DNA from: an uncultured Victivallis sp. | GTDB lineage: Bacteria > Verrucomicrobiota > Lentisphaeria > Victivallales > Victivallaceae | Direction: 5' to 3' | DNA: 42,935 nt | Assembly: GCA_944389935.1 (NCBI GenBank) | Contig: CALXOE010000030.1 | Span: 1 to 42,935 of the forward strand | Part shown: one piece after another, positions 8,094-17,028 of the stretch | Position numbering within the stretch: the first letter of the stretch is position 1 | Layout: each line of letters starts with the position of its first letter | Position numbers and translations under genes: made by a program | Notes under the pieces: generated by a model | What the model was told of the DNA's origin: nothing | The model's database searches: none | Seen by the model: only the letters and a program-made list of their open reading frames with translations

Positions 8094-8762
8094 TCAGGAG
8101 AATACGGCGGGGCGGATGTAGACCAGGTCCGCGAGCTTGTTGTCGAACGGCTTGTACTGCGCGAGCGCAAGCGCCTCGGGCTTGACCGAATCGAACGTTT
8201 CGATTTTCGCCGCGACTTCCGGCGCAAGCAGTTTCTCGAGCGCGGGCCGCTCCGCCTCGAGCGCGATCAGGTGATCGGCCGGGTAAGAGGCGAAGAACTC
8301 CGCCGCCTGCTCCGCGTTCAGCACCTTTTCCAGCCCGGTCGGAACCGGTTCCCCGTTGCGGATCTCCATCTCAAACAAAATCAGCTCGTGATTCCGCCCG
8401 TCGAAGAGTGCGCCGATGCGACTCCCCTCCGCCGGAGCGACGAGATTCGCCGCGAGCGCCACCGCGGTCGGCACGCACCGCGTTTCGATCCCCGCCTTGC
8501 CGAAAGTCCAGCCGTTCACGAGCGCCGCCGCGAGACGCATGCCGGTGAAACTCCCCGGCCCGGAGCCGACGCTCCACTTCGCGACTGAATTGAGCCCGAT
8601 CCCCGCCTTGTTCAGTTCCGAGGCTGCCCAGGCCGCAAGCTGCGCCGAGTCCCGCCCCCGCATCGGCCGCGTGGCCGACAAAAGTATTTTCGTCCCGTCC
8701 AGCAGCGCAAAACCGGCCTCCCGTCCCGAGAGGTCGAGCGCCGCCGCAAAATTGCCGTTCAT
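8094..8762 (-). CDS. tsaB: tRNA threonylcarbamoyladenosine biosynthesis protein TsaB
   Basis: A 222-residue ASKHA-fold protein. TsaB is the inactive partner that dimerises with TsaD and, with TsaE, makes t6A37 in tRNAs reading ANN codons. The diagnostic motif VGSGPGSFTGMRLAAALVNG lies at about residues 66-85, preceded by LDLSGREAGFALLDG at the N-terminus. The length is typical. The ATG overlaps the lysA stop by four bases (ATGA), so the two are translationally coupled. It is the last gene of the operon activase-cupin-lysA-tsaB. tsaD and tsaE are not in the window. Confidence 0.93.
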   Translation of the reverse strand: MNGNFAAALDLSGREAGFALLDGTKILLSATRPMRGRDSAQLAAWAASELNKAGIGLNSVAKWSVGSGPGSFTGMRLAAALVNGWTFGKAGIETRCVPTAVALAANLVAPAEGSRIGALFDGRNHELILFEMEIRNGEPVPTGLEKVLNAEQAAEFFASYPADHLIALEAERPALEKLLAPEVAAKIETFDSVKPEALALAQYKPFDNKLADLVYIRPAVFS

Positions 8763-9979
8763 AACGATCTGCCCTCTTTCAGAATCTGGTCGCAGAGCTC
8801 CTCGGAGCTCAGCCGTCTCCGGACATAGACGACCTTTCCGCCGGAGACCACCACCTCCGCAGGCATCGCCCGGAGATTGTAGACACCGCCCATCGAATAA
8901 CAGTACGCCCCGGCGTTCCGAATCGCGAGAATGTCGTATTCCCGGATCTCCGGCAGTTCACGCTGCTCGGCGAACCGGTCGCCCGTCTCGCAGATGTTGC
9001 CGCACACGTCGTAGACCTGCGGCTTCCCGTCCGGGTTGCTGAGATTCCACACCTCGTGGTACGCATCGTAAAGCACCGGCCGGATCAGCTGCGGGAAACC
9101 CGAATTGCATCCCGCGATCAGACGGCTGCGGTTGCGCTTGAGCGTATTGACCTCGGTCAGCAGATATCCCGCCTCGGCGAAGATGTATTTGCCCGGCTCG
9201 AACAGCATGTCGAGCTTGCGACCGTAACGTTCCGTGAACGCCTCGAACCGGCGCGTGATCTCCGCGCCCATCGCGACGTAATCGATCCGCGCCTCGCCCG
9301 GTTTGTACGGCACTTTGAAGCCGCCGCCGAAGTCGAGGAACTGGAGATCCGGGAAGTTCTCCGGCGTCGCGATCGCCATCAGATTCTCCATCGACTGGTA
9401 GACCGACTCCGTCCGCTGCAGGCCGCTGCCCGTGTGTTCGTGCAGGCCGATGACCTTCAGATTCCCCTCGCGGACGAGGCTCTTGACCTCCTCGACCGAT
9501 TCGAGCAGGATTCCGAACTTGGTCAGATCGCCGCCCGTCATCGTCTTGGCGTTGTCGCCGTCACAGACGTCCGGATTGAAGCGCAGGCACAGCGACATGC
9601 CGGGGTGCGTCTTCGCGATCTTCCGCAACCGTGAGAGCGAACCGATGTTCATCACCACGCCGGTCGCGAGAACCTGCTCGAACTCCTCGTCGGTCATGTT
9701 GTTGGCCGTGTAGATGATCCGCTCTTTCGGGAATCCGAGCTTCAGAGCCATGATCACCTCGCCGGGACTGACCGTGTCGAGCCCCGCTCCCGCGTCGCGC
9801 AGCAACGCGAGCAGACCGGGGTTGTAATTCGCTTTCATCGCGCAGCAGATCTTCAGCCCCGGATACGGAATGAAACCGAAAAGATCCCGATACCGCGCAA
9901 CAACCATGTCACCGTCATAAACGAACAGCGGCGTACCATATTCCCCCGCCAGCGCGAGAAGAAGTTCCCGATTCAGCAT
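8759..9979 (-). CDS. lysA: Diaminopimelate decarboxylase-type PLP enzyme
   Basis: A 406-residue fold-III pyridoxal phosphate decarboxylase. The PLP lysine is K49 in CCAMKANYN. Other family marks are LDTVSPGEV, the glycine-rich phosphate loop FLDFGGGF, GLHEHTGSG, the PGKYIFAEAG segment (counterpart of EPGR) and the C-terminal CETGDRFA and GAYCYSMG motifs. LysA decarboxylates meso-diaminopimelate to L-lysine. Related enzymes act on carboxynorspermidine or other D-amino acids; the CGNICETGD segment favours LysA. The ribosome binding site is GGGGAGAG before the ATG at 9979. It follows the cupin gene by 27 bases and overlaps tsaB by four bases. Confidence 0.88.
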   Translation of the reverse strand: MLNRELLLALAGEYGTPLFVYDGDMVVARYRDLFGFIPYPGLKICCAMKANYNPGLLALLRDAGAGLDTVSPGEVIMALKLGFPKERIIYTANNMTDEEFEQVLATGVVMNIGSLSRLRKIAKTHPGMSLCLRFNPDVCDGDNAKTMTGGDLTKFGILLESVEEVKSLVREGNLKVIGLHEHTGSGLQRTESVYQSMENLMAIATPENFPDLQFLDFGGGFKVPYKPGEARIDYVAMGAEITRRFEAFTERYGRKLDMLFEPGKYIFAEAGYLLTEVNTLKRNRSRLIAGCNSGFPQLIRPVLYDAYHEVWNLSNPDGKPQVYDVCGNICETGDRFAEQRELPEIREYDILAIRNAGAYCYSMGGVYNLRAMPAEVVVSGGKVVYVRRRLSSEELCDQILKEGRSL

Positions 9980-10006
9980 TTCAACGTCTCTCCCCGTCCG
10001 GTTCGT

Positions 10007-10357
10007 TCAGTAGGTGGAAATGACCGCAATGAGCTCAAGCGGCTCGTCGCTGATGCAGCGGATCGCGTGGCCGTCGCCGTTGCCGGTGAGGATCGTATCG
10101 CCCGGACCGAGTTCGACGACTTCACCATTGTCATCCGCTTCGGCGCGGCCGCTGATCACCACGAAAATCTCCTCCTCCGCATCGTGCGGATGGAAGCCGA
10201 TCGAGCAGCCCGGATTCAGCGTCAGACGCGAAAACATCCGGTTTTTCGACCGCATCTCGGTTTTCGGAGCCCAGAACTCTTCGATTTTAACGGTTCCCCT
10301 GCCTCCGCGCATCTCCTCGCGGAACTCGACTTTGTACTCTCCGTTTCGGCGGATCAT
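10007..10357 (-). CDS. Small cupin-domain protein
   Basis: A 116-residue single-domain cupin. The first cupin motif is FHPHDAEEEIFVVISGRAE (about residues 53-72) and the second is the GDTILTGNGDGHAIRCI region; the histidines and glutamate that usually bind a metal are present. Single cupins of this type sense or convert small ligands, and the substrate cannot be read from the sequence. It has a good ribosome binding site (AGGAG). It sits between the activase fusion (17-base gap) and lysA (27-base gap), so it is cotranscribed with them. It may be a stress or metabolite sensor for the operon, but this is only inference. Confidence 0.85.
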   Translation of the reverse strand: MIRRNGEYKVEFREEMRGGRGTVKIEEFWAPKTEMRSKNRMFSRLTLNPGCSIGFHPHDAEEEIFVVISGRAEADDNGEVVELGPGDTILTGNGDGHAIRCISDEPLELIAVISTY

Positions 10358-10374
10358 TTTTCACTCCTGTCAAA

Positions 10375-12456
10375 TTACGATTTCAATGCACCGAAGATAT
10401 TGCCGTACCGCTGTTCGTTCAGCGCTTCGATGTAGGCGGAGATCTTGGTTTCGGTGCTGCACGGGTCGATGGTCGGATCGACGCAGTCACCGTCGAGCAC
10501 GAGCAGCGGAATCTCCGCCTTGTTCAGCTCCTCGCGCAGATGTTTCACAAACGAGCTGTCCGCCATCGAACAGCGGCCGAAACCGTGATTGTAGAGGATG
10601 CAGCCGTTGAAGTGAGCTTTCGGCGCCTGCTCGACGATCGTCTTCACACGCTGCGACGGCTCCATGAATCCCGTCGTCAGAATCTTCTTGGCGAGCGAAC
10701 GGTACGGATCGGAGGCGTCCAGCGGTTCCCAGCCGATGTAGTTCACCTCTTCAAAGACGATCGGCGCGCGCCGGTTGATCTCGATGTAATCGAGCAGCGA
10801 CGTGTCGTAGAACGGCGGCAGGTGCAGCCACAGCAGCCGGTGCGTATCCTCAAGTTTCACGGAGTCGCCGATCTCCTCGCGGATCTGCGTAAGCTCCTCA
10901 AAGAGTTTCTTCTGGATCTCGACGAGCTCCGGACGTCCCCAGAGCTGGCTGAAGATCGATGCGAAATAGATCGCCTGCGCGCCGCGGATCAGCGGCGGGC
11001 TGTTGAACCGCAGATCGTTCGCCAGCAGCGAGTAGTGACGCGCTTCGTTCGAAAGTTCGCACGCCTCGGCGAGCCGCTTCGGGTCGAGCTTCAGGTCCAT
11101 CGCCTTTTCCATTAAATGCACGGCTCGGTCGATCTCCTCGGCGAGATGCTCGACCGCGAGCGTGTCATCCGCACCCGCCGCCGGCGTCTGCAGCGAAAAG
11201 AAGCGGTCCGACAGATCGTAGTTGCGCCCGAGATCGCGGAAGATCCGCTCCCCCTGCTGACACGGCTGCGAGGTCGAAACCCCGAACGCCGGGCGCGGCA
11301 GCTGCGACCCCTCGAGCACCCGCAGGAACGAGCAGGTCTCCCCCGAAAATCCCTTGCATGCCGCGTGGTCGAATGCGCGCTTGACCTTGTGACGGCTGCG
11401 GGCGAAGAGCGCCGCATAGGTTTCGAGCGTCAGGGAACGCACGCCAAGCGCATTCAGAATCTCGGTCGGGAAAAAGAGGTTGCGCCAGACGAGCGGCTCC
11501 TTGCCGTGACCGAGAAAATCCTTGCGGGTCGCTTTCGCGCGCAGATTGATCGATTCGAGATGGCGCTCCGGCGGCGGAAGTCCCCGCGTCACGTCGAGCT
11601 TGCCGCGCAGCGTGTGGAACTGCCGCGCGAGGCAGGCCGAGCCGAGCGCGCCCATCACGCCGTGGAGTTCCGGCGTGATGATGTTGTTGCCGGTGATCTC
11701 CTTGAGATAGTGCGCAACCGCCCGGTTGTAGGCGACGCCGCCCTGAAAGACGATGTCCCCCTTGTAGTTGAGAAAGAGCTCGCCGACGCCGGACATGATC
11801 GTGCGGGCCTGTGCGCGGCACGCCCCGCCGATGATATCGCCCATCGGAAACCGGTTCTTGAATTTGTTGATGCTGGTCGCCGAAAGCACCGCGCAGACAC
11901 TCGAGAATTCGAGGTCGCTTCCGTAGTTCGCGCGGTCGGCCATCTCCTCGACCGGAACGTTGAGTTTGATTGCGACGCTGTCGAGAAACGCCCCGGTTCC
12001 GGCGGCGCAGATCCCGCTCATTTTGTAGTTCCACATGTGCATCTTGTCGTTGTAGACCATCGCCTTGCTGTCCTGGCCGCCGACGTCGAGAATCGCCTTG
12101 CAGTCGGGATAGTAGTGACGCGCGCCCGCGACGTGGGCGGTCACTTCGCTGACCTGAAAGTCGTAAGGCAGAAAGTCGTGCGTATCCTCGACGATCTGGC
12201 TGCCGGTCACGACCGTGCAGGTGATCTCTCCGAGCCCCTTGACGCCTGCATCCAGGAGGAATTTATCGACAGTCTGCCGCAGCTGACCGAAGTTGCACGC
12301 TCCGCACTTCGCGCATACGCCTGAGCAGCGAACCCGCCCGGTATCGACCGGCCGGGTCCGGCGGTAGAGAGCCTGACGAACCTGTCCTTTCTCGTTGAGC
12401 AGGACAGCCTTGAATGTAGTAGAACCGATATCGATTCCGAGATAGAGATTTCCCAT
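10375..12456 (-). CDS. 2-hydroxyacyl-CoA dehydratase-type activase fused to HgdB-like domain
   Basis: A 693-residue protein. The N-terminal half is a BadF/HgdC-type ATPase: phosphate loop GIDIGSTTFKAVLL (about residues 7-20), LDVGGQDSKAM, and the cluster-binding cysteines in GICAAGTGAF and SSVCAVLSATS. The C-terminal half resembles the HgdB / double-cubane-protein family: NLFFPTEIL, CKGFSGETCSF, and a closing GCILYNHGFGRCSMAD ... PLLVLDGDCVDP segment. Such activases use ATP to push an electron to a dehydratase or to a double-cubane [8Fe-9S] protein; here both parts are in one chain. Residues 44-54 hold an extra C-X3-C-X2-C-X2-C motif that is not part of the HgdC core. The start at 12456 (MGNLYLG) was chosen because the ATPase fold begins there; an open frame continues to 12555 without family-like sequence. 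First gene of the cupin-lysA-tsaB operon. Confidence 0.85.
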   Translation of the reverse strand: MGNLYLGIDIGSTTFKAVLLNEKGQVRQALYRRTRPVDTGRVRCSGVCAKCGACNFGQLRQTVDKFLLDAGVKGLGEITCTVVTGSQIVEDTHDFLPYDFQVSEVTAHVAGARHYYPDCKAILDVGGQDSKAMVYNDKMHMWNYKMSGICAAGTGAFLDSVAIKLNVPVEEMADRANYGSDLEFSSVCAVLSATSINKFKNRFPMGDIIGGACRAQARTIMSGVGELFLNYKGDIVFQGGVAYNRAVAHYLKEITGNNIITPELHGVMGALGSACLARQFHTLRGKLDVTRGLPPPERHLESINLRAKATRKDFLGHGKEPLVWRNLFFPTEILNALGVRSLTLETYAALFARSRHKVKRAFDHAACKGFSGETCSFLRVLEGSQLPRPAFGVSTSQPCQQGERIFRDLGRNYDLSDRFFSLQTPAAGADDTLAVEHLAEEIDRAVHLMEKAMDLKLDPKRLAEACELSNEARHYSLLANDLRFNSPPLIRGAQAIYFASIFSQLWGRPELVEIQKKLFEELTQIREEIGDSVKLEDTHRLLWLHLPPFYDTSLLDYIEINRRAPIVFEEVNYIGWEPLDASDPYRSLAKKILTTGFMEPSQRVKTIVEQAPKAHFNGCILYNHGFGRCSMADSSFVKHLREELNKAEIPLLVLDGDCVDPTIDPCSTETKISAYIEALNEQRYGNIFGALKS

Positions 12457-12535
12457 AGAACCAAAAGTCCCGCCATTTGAATCACGGGGTGGCGCTCCCC
12501 GGGGTTGAACGTTAAAAATCATTTTGCTAATGATT

Positions 12536-12565
12536 ACTATACACCACATTTGCAATTTTTTCCAA
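12536..12565 (-). promoter_or_regulatory. Possible promoter of the activase-cupin-lysA-tsaB operon
   Basis: On the minus strand a TTGGAA box (12560-12565) is followed after 18 bases by TATAGT (12536-12541). It lies about 80 bases before the proposed activase start and supports starting the gene at 12456. Moderate match to a sigma-70 type promoter. Confidence 0.4.
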
Positions 12566-12684
12566 CTTGACTGCGGAATAAACTGGAAAAACCGTGGAAT
12601 GGCGTTATGTTAAATAATTCATGCTTCGCTTCGCAACGCGGAGAGACCGGAAATTCAGATACAGGCAGGGGAATTGGAAAGCCG

Positions 12685-15600
12685 ATGAAGAAGAGCTTTG
12701 AGGAAAGATTGCAGGAGATCTCCGGCCCGGCCGAACTCAAGGCGGCCAAGGGGCTGCTGAAAAACGGCCGCCTCGCCGGAGCCTGGCGCGACCGCGACGG
12801 GAGGCTCTGTGGCCATTTTCATTTGAACGACGGAGGCGTCGACTGCCGGGTGCGGACCGGTGAGACGCCCTCCGCCGTCTGCTGCTGCGGTTCTCCCGCC
12901 GGAGGAAAGCTCTGTGAACATGCCGTTGCGCTCATTCTTTACGCCGGAAGATTCAATCTCGCCGGGAAAAAATGGGGCGAAGAGGAGGCCCCCTCCTATT
13001 ACGGCGGACTTCGCCGCGAGAGTCTGCCGAAACTCGTCGAACGGGCCCGCAAGCCTCAGGCCGAACTTTCCATCGACGCGGTCTCCGCGTTTCCGCATGT
13101 CCCGAGCAAATGGGAGAACGCCGCGCTTGCCGTGAAACTCAAGGGCGCGGGCCGCGAATACATCGGCAACCTCAACAATCTGCGCCAGCTCTATTTCGAC
13201 AAATCGCTGACCGTCACGCTGAAACTCGAATCCTTTTCGCTGCACGAACAGCAGATCATCCGCTTCCTCGCGATCAACGGCGAGGCGGAGAATTCGCAGA
13301 TTCTGCTCAACTCCGAAATGACGGCCGAATTCTTCCACAGTCTCGTGAATTTTCCGCGCTTTACCCGCGACGGGCGTAAACTGCATGTGCGCGGCGAATT
13401 CGCCGAGGCGGTTCTCCTGGTCTCCGGGGTCGGCTCGAAAAGCACGATGTCGCCCGGAATCCGCGTGAACGGCGCGGCGCTGCCGACCGCGGGCGCGAAA
13501 GTCATCACCGGCCGCTCGGGCTGCTGGATCGGGCGCGAGGGAGAGTATTTCTTCGTCCCGGCGGTCTGCGAAATCAGCTGGCTGCGCAATTTCTTCCGTT
13601 CCGGCGTCCAGCCGCCGCCACAGGGAACTTCCGTCGAGGAGTTTCTCGCGGAGTTCCCGCTGCCGGTGATCCGGGTCGACGACTTCGAGCTCGAGACGCG
13701 CACTCCGGGCATTCTGCTCGACGGCGGGCTCTCCGCCACGGATGAATTTACGCTCTCGCTCCGCTATCTCTACGATGCCCAGGACGGCGGAAAACGGAGT
13801 GTGCCGCCGGAATCGGGCCGGCTTCTGTGCGAAAACGATCACTTCTGGCGACGCGACGAAAGCGGCGAACTCACATTCGAGAACGATCTGGCGATGTTCG
13901 GATTCACCCGGTCACAGGGAGATTACGTCATCACCGGGGCGGACCGGATCGGCATCTTCCTCGACCGCGCGCTGCCGGAGTATCTCGCGATCCACGACAA
14001 TCTCGCGCTGTCGGGTCGGCTCGCGGGGCAGCTGCGCGGCAACGCCGGGCTGCCGGAACTCGAATTCTCCTGCCGCATGACCGCGAAACTCGCGGACGGA
14101 TGGGCGATCGAATACACGCTCACCGGAGCGGGAGTCCCGGCCGACTGGAAGAGCTGCCTCGAGGCGGCGAAGTCCGGCACCGGATTTCTCGCGCTCCCCG
14201 GCGCGGGGATGGTGAAACTTTCTCCGGCCCTGATGCGCTTCTTTCCGGCGGCGGGCGGGGCGATCCGCAAGCTCGATCCGATCGGCCGCACGTTTGAGGT
14301 CGCCTCGTTCGCGGCGGAGTATTTCACGTTTCTCGTGCGCGACATCCCCGGCGCGGTGGTGCCGGAACTCGCGGGCGGCGGCATCGATGACGCCTCAACG
14401 GGGTACGATCTCACCCCGGACTTCCGGTTCGAGGGGACGCTGCGCAAATACCAGGAGGAGGGCGTCCGCTTCCTGCAGTACATGACCGACCGCAATTACA
14501 ACGTCATCCTCGCGGATGAGATGGGGCTCGGCAAAACCGTACAGCTGCTCGCGCTGCTCGCATCGCGAAAGAAACGCGGCATGGCTCCGGCGCTCATCGT
14601 CTGTCCCGCGTCGCTGATCGACAACTGGGCGCGCGAGGCGGCCCGGTTCGTCCCGGAGTTCAAGGTCGCCTCTCCGCACGACGGGGCCGAACGTGACGTG
14701 CTCTGGAAGTCGCTGCCGGAGTACGATCTGGTGATTCTCTCCTACGCGGCCGCGCGGCTTTCAGGGACAAAACTCAAACATTACAGTTTCAGCTTCGTCG
14801 TACTCGACGAGGCGCAGCACATCAAGAATCCGGGCTCGTCGAATGCAAAGAACTGCAAGAGCATCGACGGCGCCCACCGCATCGTGCTGACCGGCACGCC
14901 GCTCGAGAATTCGCCCGAGGATCTCTGGAGCATCTTCGACTTTCTGCAGCCGGGCATGCTCGGAAGTCTCTCCGGGTTTCGCAAATATTACGCCGGCATC
15001 AAGGATGATCCGCAGCTGCAGCGCGATCTCGCCGCCCGCATCGCGCCTTTTGTCAAGCGGCGCACGAAAGCGATGGTCACGCCGGATCTGCCTCCGAAAC
15101 TCGAGCGGACCATCTACTGCGAGATGGAACCCGATCAGCGGGAGCTCTACAACGCCGTGCTCGAAGAGGGCCGCCGAAAGCTCCGCGCGTTCAAAAAGGA
15201 CGACGCGCACGGCAATGCCGCGATCTTCAGCACGCTGCTGCGGCTGCGGCAGATCTGCTGCCATCCGGCGCTGCTCCCCGACGGCGAGGGGAACGGCGTC
15301 TCCTCCGCGAAGATGGAGCTGCTGCTCGAACTGCTGCACGAGCATTTCGACAGCAACCACAAGGTTCTGCTCTTCAGCCAGTTCACAAGCCTGCTCGCGC
15401 TCGCGATCCCGGAACTCGAGAAGAACGGCATTCCGTTCGAGTACCTCGATGGCGGCACCCGGAATCGGCAGCAGCACGTCGACCACTTCAACAACGATCC
15501 CTCGATTCCGCTCTTTCTGCTGAGTCTGAAAGCGGGGGGCACCGGGTTGAATCTGACCAGTGCCGACACGGTCATCATCTACGATCCGTGGTGGAATCCC

Positions 15601-15813
15601 GCCGTCGAACTTCAGGCCGCCGACCGGACTCACCGCATCGGTCAGACCCGCCCGGTGAGCAGTCTCAAGCTCGTCGTGCGTGATTCGATCGAAGAGAAGA
15701 TCCTCGAACTGCAGAGCCGCAAGCGGGAGATCTTCGACTCGGTCGTCGATTCTCCGGAAGCCGCTGCCGGCGCTCTCTCGATCGAGGAGCTCCGTTTCCT
15801 GCTCGACGCCTGA
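12685..15813 (+). CDS. SWIM zinc-finger SNF2-family helicase
   Basis: A 1042-residue DNA-dependent ATPase. A SWIM zinc finger lies at about residues 60-85 (CCCGSPAGGKLCEHAV, pattern CxCxnCxH). The region of about 100-590 is poorly conserved. The SNF2 motor follows from about 590: LADEMGLGKT (motif I), LDEAQHIKN (motif II, DEAQ box), LTGTPLENS (motif III), LLSLKAGGTGLNLT (motif V) and RTHRIGQTRPV (motif VI). Bacterial SWIM-SNF2 (RapA/HepA-like) proteins remodel protein-DNA or RNA polymerase complexes. The start at 12685 (MKKSFEERL) is preferred, with GGAAAG nearby; an in-frame ATG at 12607 would add 26 residues without family-like sequence. No modification, nuclease or defence partner gene is adjacent, so a housekeeping role is more likely than anti-phage defence. 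Confidence 0.9.
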   Translation: MKKSFEERLQEISGPAELKAAKGLLKNGRLAGAWRDRDGRLCGHFHLNDGGVDCRVRTGETPSAVCCCGSPAGGKLCEHAVALILYAGRFNLAGKKWGEEEAPSYYGGLRRESLPKLVERARKPQAELSIDAVSAFPHVPSKWENAALAVKLKGAGREYIGNLNNLRQLYFDKSLTVTLKLESFSLHEQQIIRFLAINGEAENSQILLNSEMTAEFFHSLVNFPRFTRDGRKLHVRGEFAEAVLLVSGVGSKSTMSPGIRVNGAALPTAGAKVITGRSGCWIGREGEYFFVPAVCEISWLRNFFRSGVQPPPQGTSVEEFLAEFPLPVIRVDDFELETRTPGILLDGGLSATDEFTLSLRYLYDAQDGGKRSVPPESGRLLCENDHFWRRDESGELTFENDLAMFGFTRSQGDYVITGADRIGIFLDRALPEYLAIHDNLALSGRLAGQLRGNAGLPELEFSCRMTAKLADGWAIEYTLTGAGVPADWKSCLEAAKSGTGFLALPGAGMVKLSPALMRFFPAAGGAIRKLDPIGRTFEVASFAAEYFTFLVRDIPGAVVPELAGGGIDDASTGYDLTPDFRFEGTLRKYQEEGVRFLQYMTDRNYNVILADEMGLGKTVQLLALLASRKKRGMAPALIVCPASLIDNWAREAARFVPEFKVASPHDGAERDVLWKSLPEYDLVILSYAAARLSGTKLKHYSFSFVVLDEAQHIKNPGSSNAKNCKSIDGAHRIVLTGTPLENSPEDLWSIFDFLQPGMLGSLSGFRKYYAGIKDDPQLQRDLAARIAPFVKRRTKAMVTPDLPPKLERTIYCEMEPDQRELYNAVLEEGRRKLRAFKKDDAHGNAAIFSTLLRLRQICCHPALLPDGEGNGVSSAKMELLLELLHEHFDSNHKVLLFSQFTSLLALAIPELEKNGIPFEYLDGGTRNRQQHVDHFNNDPSIPLFLLSLKAGGTGLNLTSADTVIIYDPWWNPAVELQAADRTHRIGQTRPVSSLKLVVRDSIEEKILELQSRKREIFDSVVDSPEAAAGALSIEELRFLLDA

Positions 15814-15823
15814 AGCGCAGCAC

Positions 15824-17017
15824 TCACTCGGTTACGACGCGCAGATTTCCGTCCGCAAGCTGTGCGGTGAGGCGGGTCCCGGCCGGAACGTTCCGGGCGC
15901 TCGTGACCGGTTTTCCCGCGTTGTCGTCGAAGAGAATCGCATAACCGCGTTCGAGCTGCCGCCGCGGATCGAGCGCCGTAAGCGTGCTCTCAAGCCGTTC
16001 GAGCCGGGAACGCTGCTGCGTGTGAAACCGTTCGGCAGCCGTTCCGAGCCGCGTGTCGAGTTCATCGAGCTGCTGGCGGCGCATCTGCACAAGATGCACC
16101 GGTTCGCGGAAGACGAAACTCCCGGCCGCGCGCTCGAGTCGCGCTTTCGCCTGATTCAACGCAGCGTCGAGCGCATAACGCATATCTTTTTCACTGCGTT
16201 CGAGTTCGCGCACCATCTCCTCGCGGCGGCCGATGACGAGCTCCGCCGCCGCCGACGGAGTCGGCACGCGCAGATCGGCCGCAAAGTCGCAGATCGAGAA
16301 GTCGATCTCATGGCCGACCGCGCTCACGACCGGAATCCGGCTCGCGGCGACTGCGCGCGCGAGCAGTTCCTCGTTGAAAGGCCAGAGGTCCTCCATGCTG
16401 CCGCCGCCGCGCGTGACCACGATCACATCCGCACCGCCGGTCCGGTTGAAGAACTCCACTCCACGCGCGACCTGCGCGGCGGCGCCCGCCCCCTGCACCG
16501 CGCACGGATAGATCCGGATGTTCACATTCGGGAAACGGCGGTTGATGATCTGCAGAAAGTCGCGGATCGCCGCCCCGGTCGGGCTGGTCACGACTCCGAT
16601 CCGTTCCGGCAGTTTCGGGATCGGCCGCTTGCGCTGCGGGTCGAAGAGCCCCTCGGCGGCGAGTTTTCGTTTGAGCTCCTCGAACCGTTTCTGGAGCTCG
16701 CCGATCCCGGCGCGGCGCAGCTGCCGGATCCCGAACTGGTACTCTCCGCGCACCTCGTAGACCGAGAGGTTGCCGAACGCCTCGATCAGCGTGCCGTTCG
16801 CGATGCCGAGCCGGGAGCAGGTTGCCGCCCCGTTGAAATAGACCGCCTTGATCTGGCTCTTCGCGTCCTTCATCGTGAAGTAGGCGTGGCCGGAGCGGTG
16901 CAGCGTGAGTGACCCGACCTCACCGGCCATCCAGAACGGAAGCAGCGCTCCCTCGACGATCTCGCGCACCGCGCGGTTCACGTCCGACACACTCCAGACC
17001 TGCTGCTGATTCTCCAT
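15824..17017 (-). CDS. xseA: Exodeoxyribonuclease VII large subunit
   Basis: A 397-residue catalytic subunit of exonuclease VII, which degrades single-stranded DNA to oligonucleotides in repair. The N-terminal OB fold starts with VWSVSDVNRAVREIVEG. The core nuclease motifs are visible: GVVTSPTGAAIRDFL, VVTRGGGSMEDLWPFNEE and SAVGHEIDFSICDFAADLR. A long helical region follows, then the C-terminal ERGYAIL segment. The start at 17017 is set by a ribosome binding site (GGGGGAG); the open frame extends a further 45 codons upstream into the M50 protease gene without homology. It is the third gene after the YqfO-like and M50 genes. The small subunit gene xseB is not in the window. Confidence 0.95.
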   Translation of the reverse strand: MENQQQVWSVSDVNRAVREIVEGALLPFWMAGEVGSLTLHRSGHAYFTMKDAKSQIKAVYFNGAATCSRLGIANGTLIEAFGNLSVYEVRGEYQFGIRQLRRAGIGELQKRFEELKRKLAAEGLFDPQRKRPIPKLPERIGVVTSPTGAAIRDFLQIINRRFPNVNIRIYPCAVQGAGAAAQVARGVEFFNRTGGADVIVVTRGGGSMEDLWPFNEELLARAVAASRIPVVSAVGHEIDFSICDFAADLRVPTPSAAAELVIGRREEMVRELERSEKDMRYALDAALNQAKARLERAAGSFVFREPVHLVQMRRQQLDELDTRLGTAAERFHTQQRSRLERLESTLTALDPRRQLERGYAILFDDNAGKPVTSARNVPAGTRLTAQLADGNLRVVTE

Positions 17018-17028
17018 GATGCTCCCCC

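Noticed and set aside
7926..8588. A plus-strand frame over tsaB and the intergenic region
   Set aside because: It overlaps the conserved tsaB motif on the other strand and has no homology-like content.
12685..15813. SWIM-SNF2 helicase as part of a phage defence system
   Set aside because: Defence systems with SNF2 motors have adjacent nuclease, methylase or DUF partners. Here the neighbours are a metabolic operon and xseA on the opposite strand.
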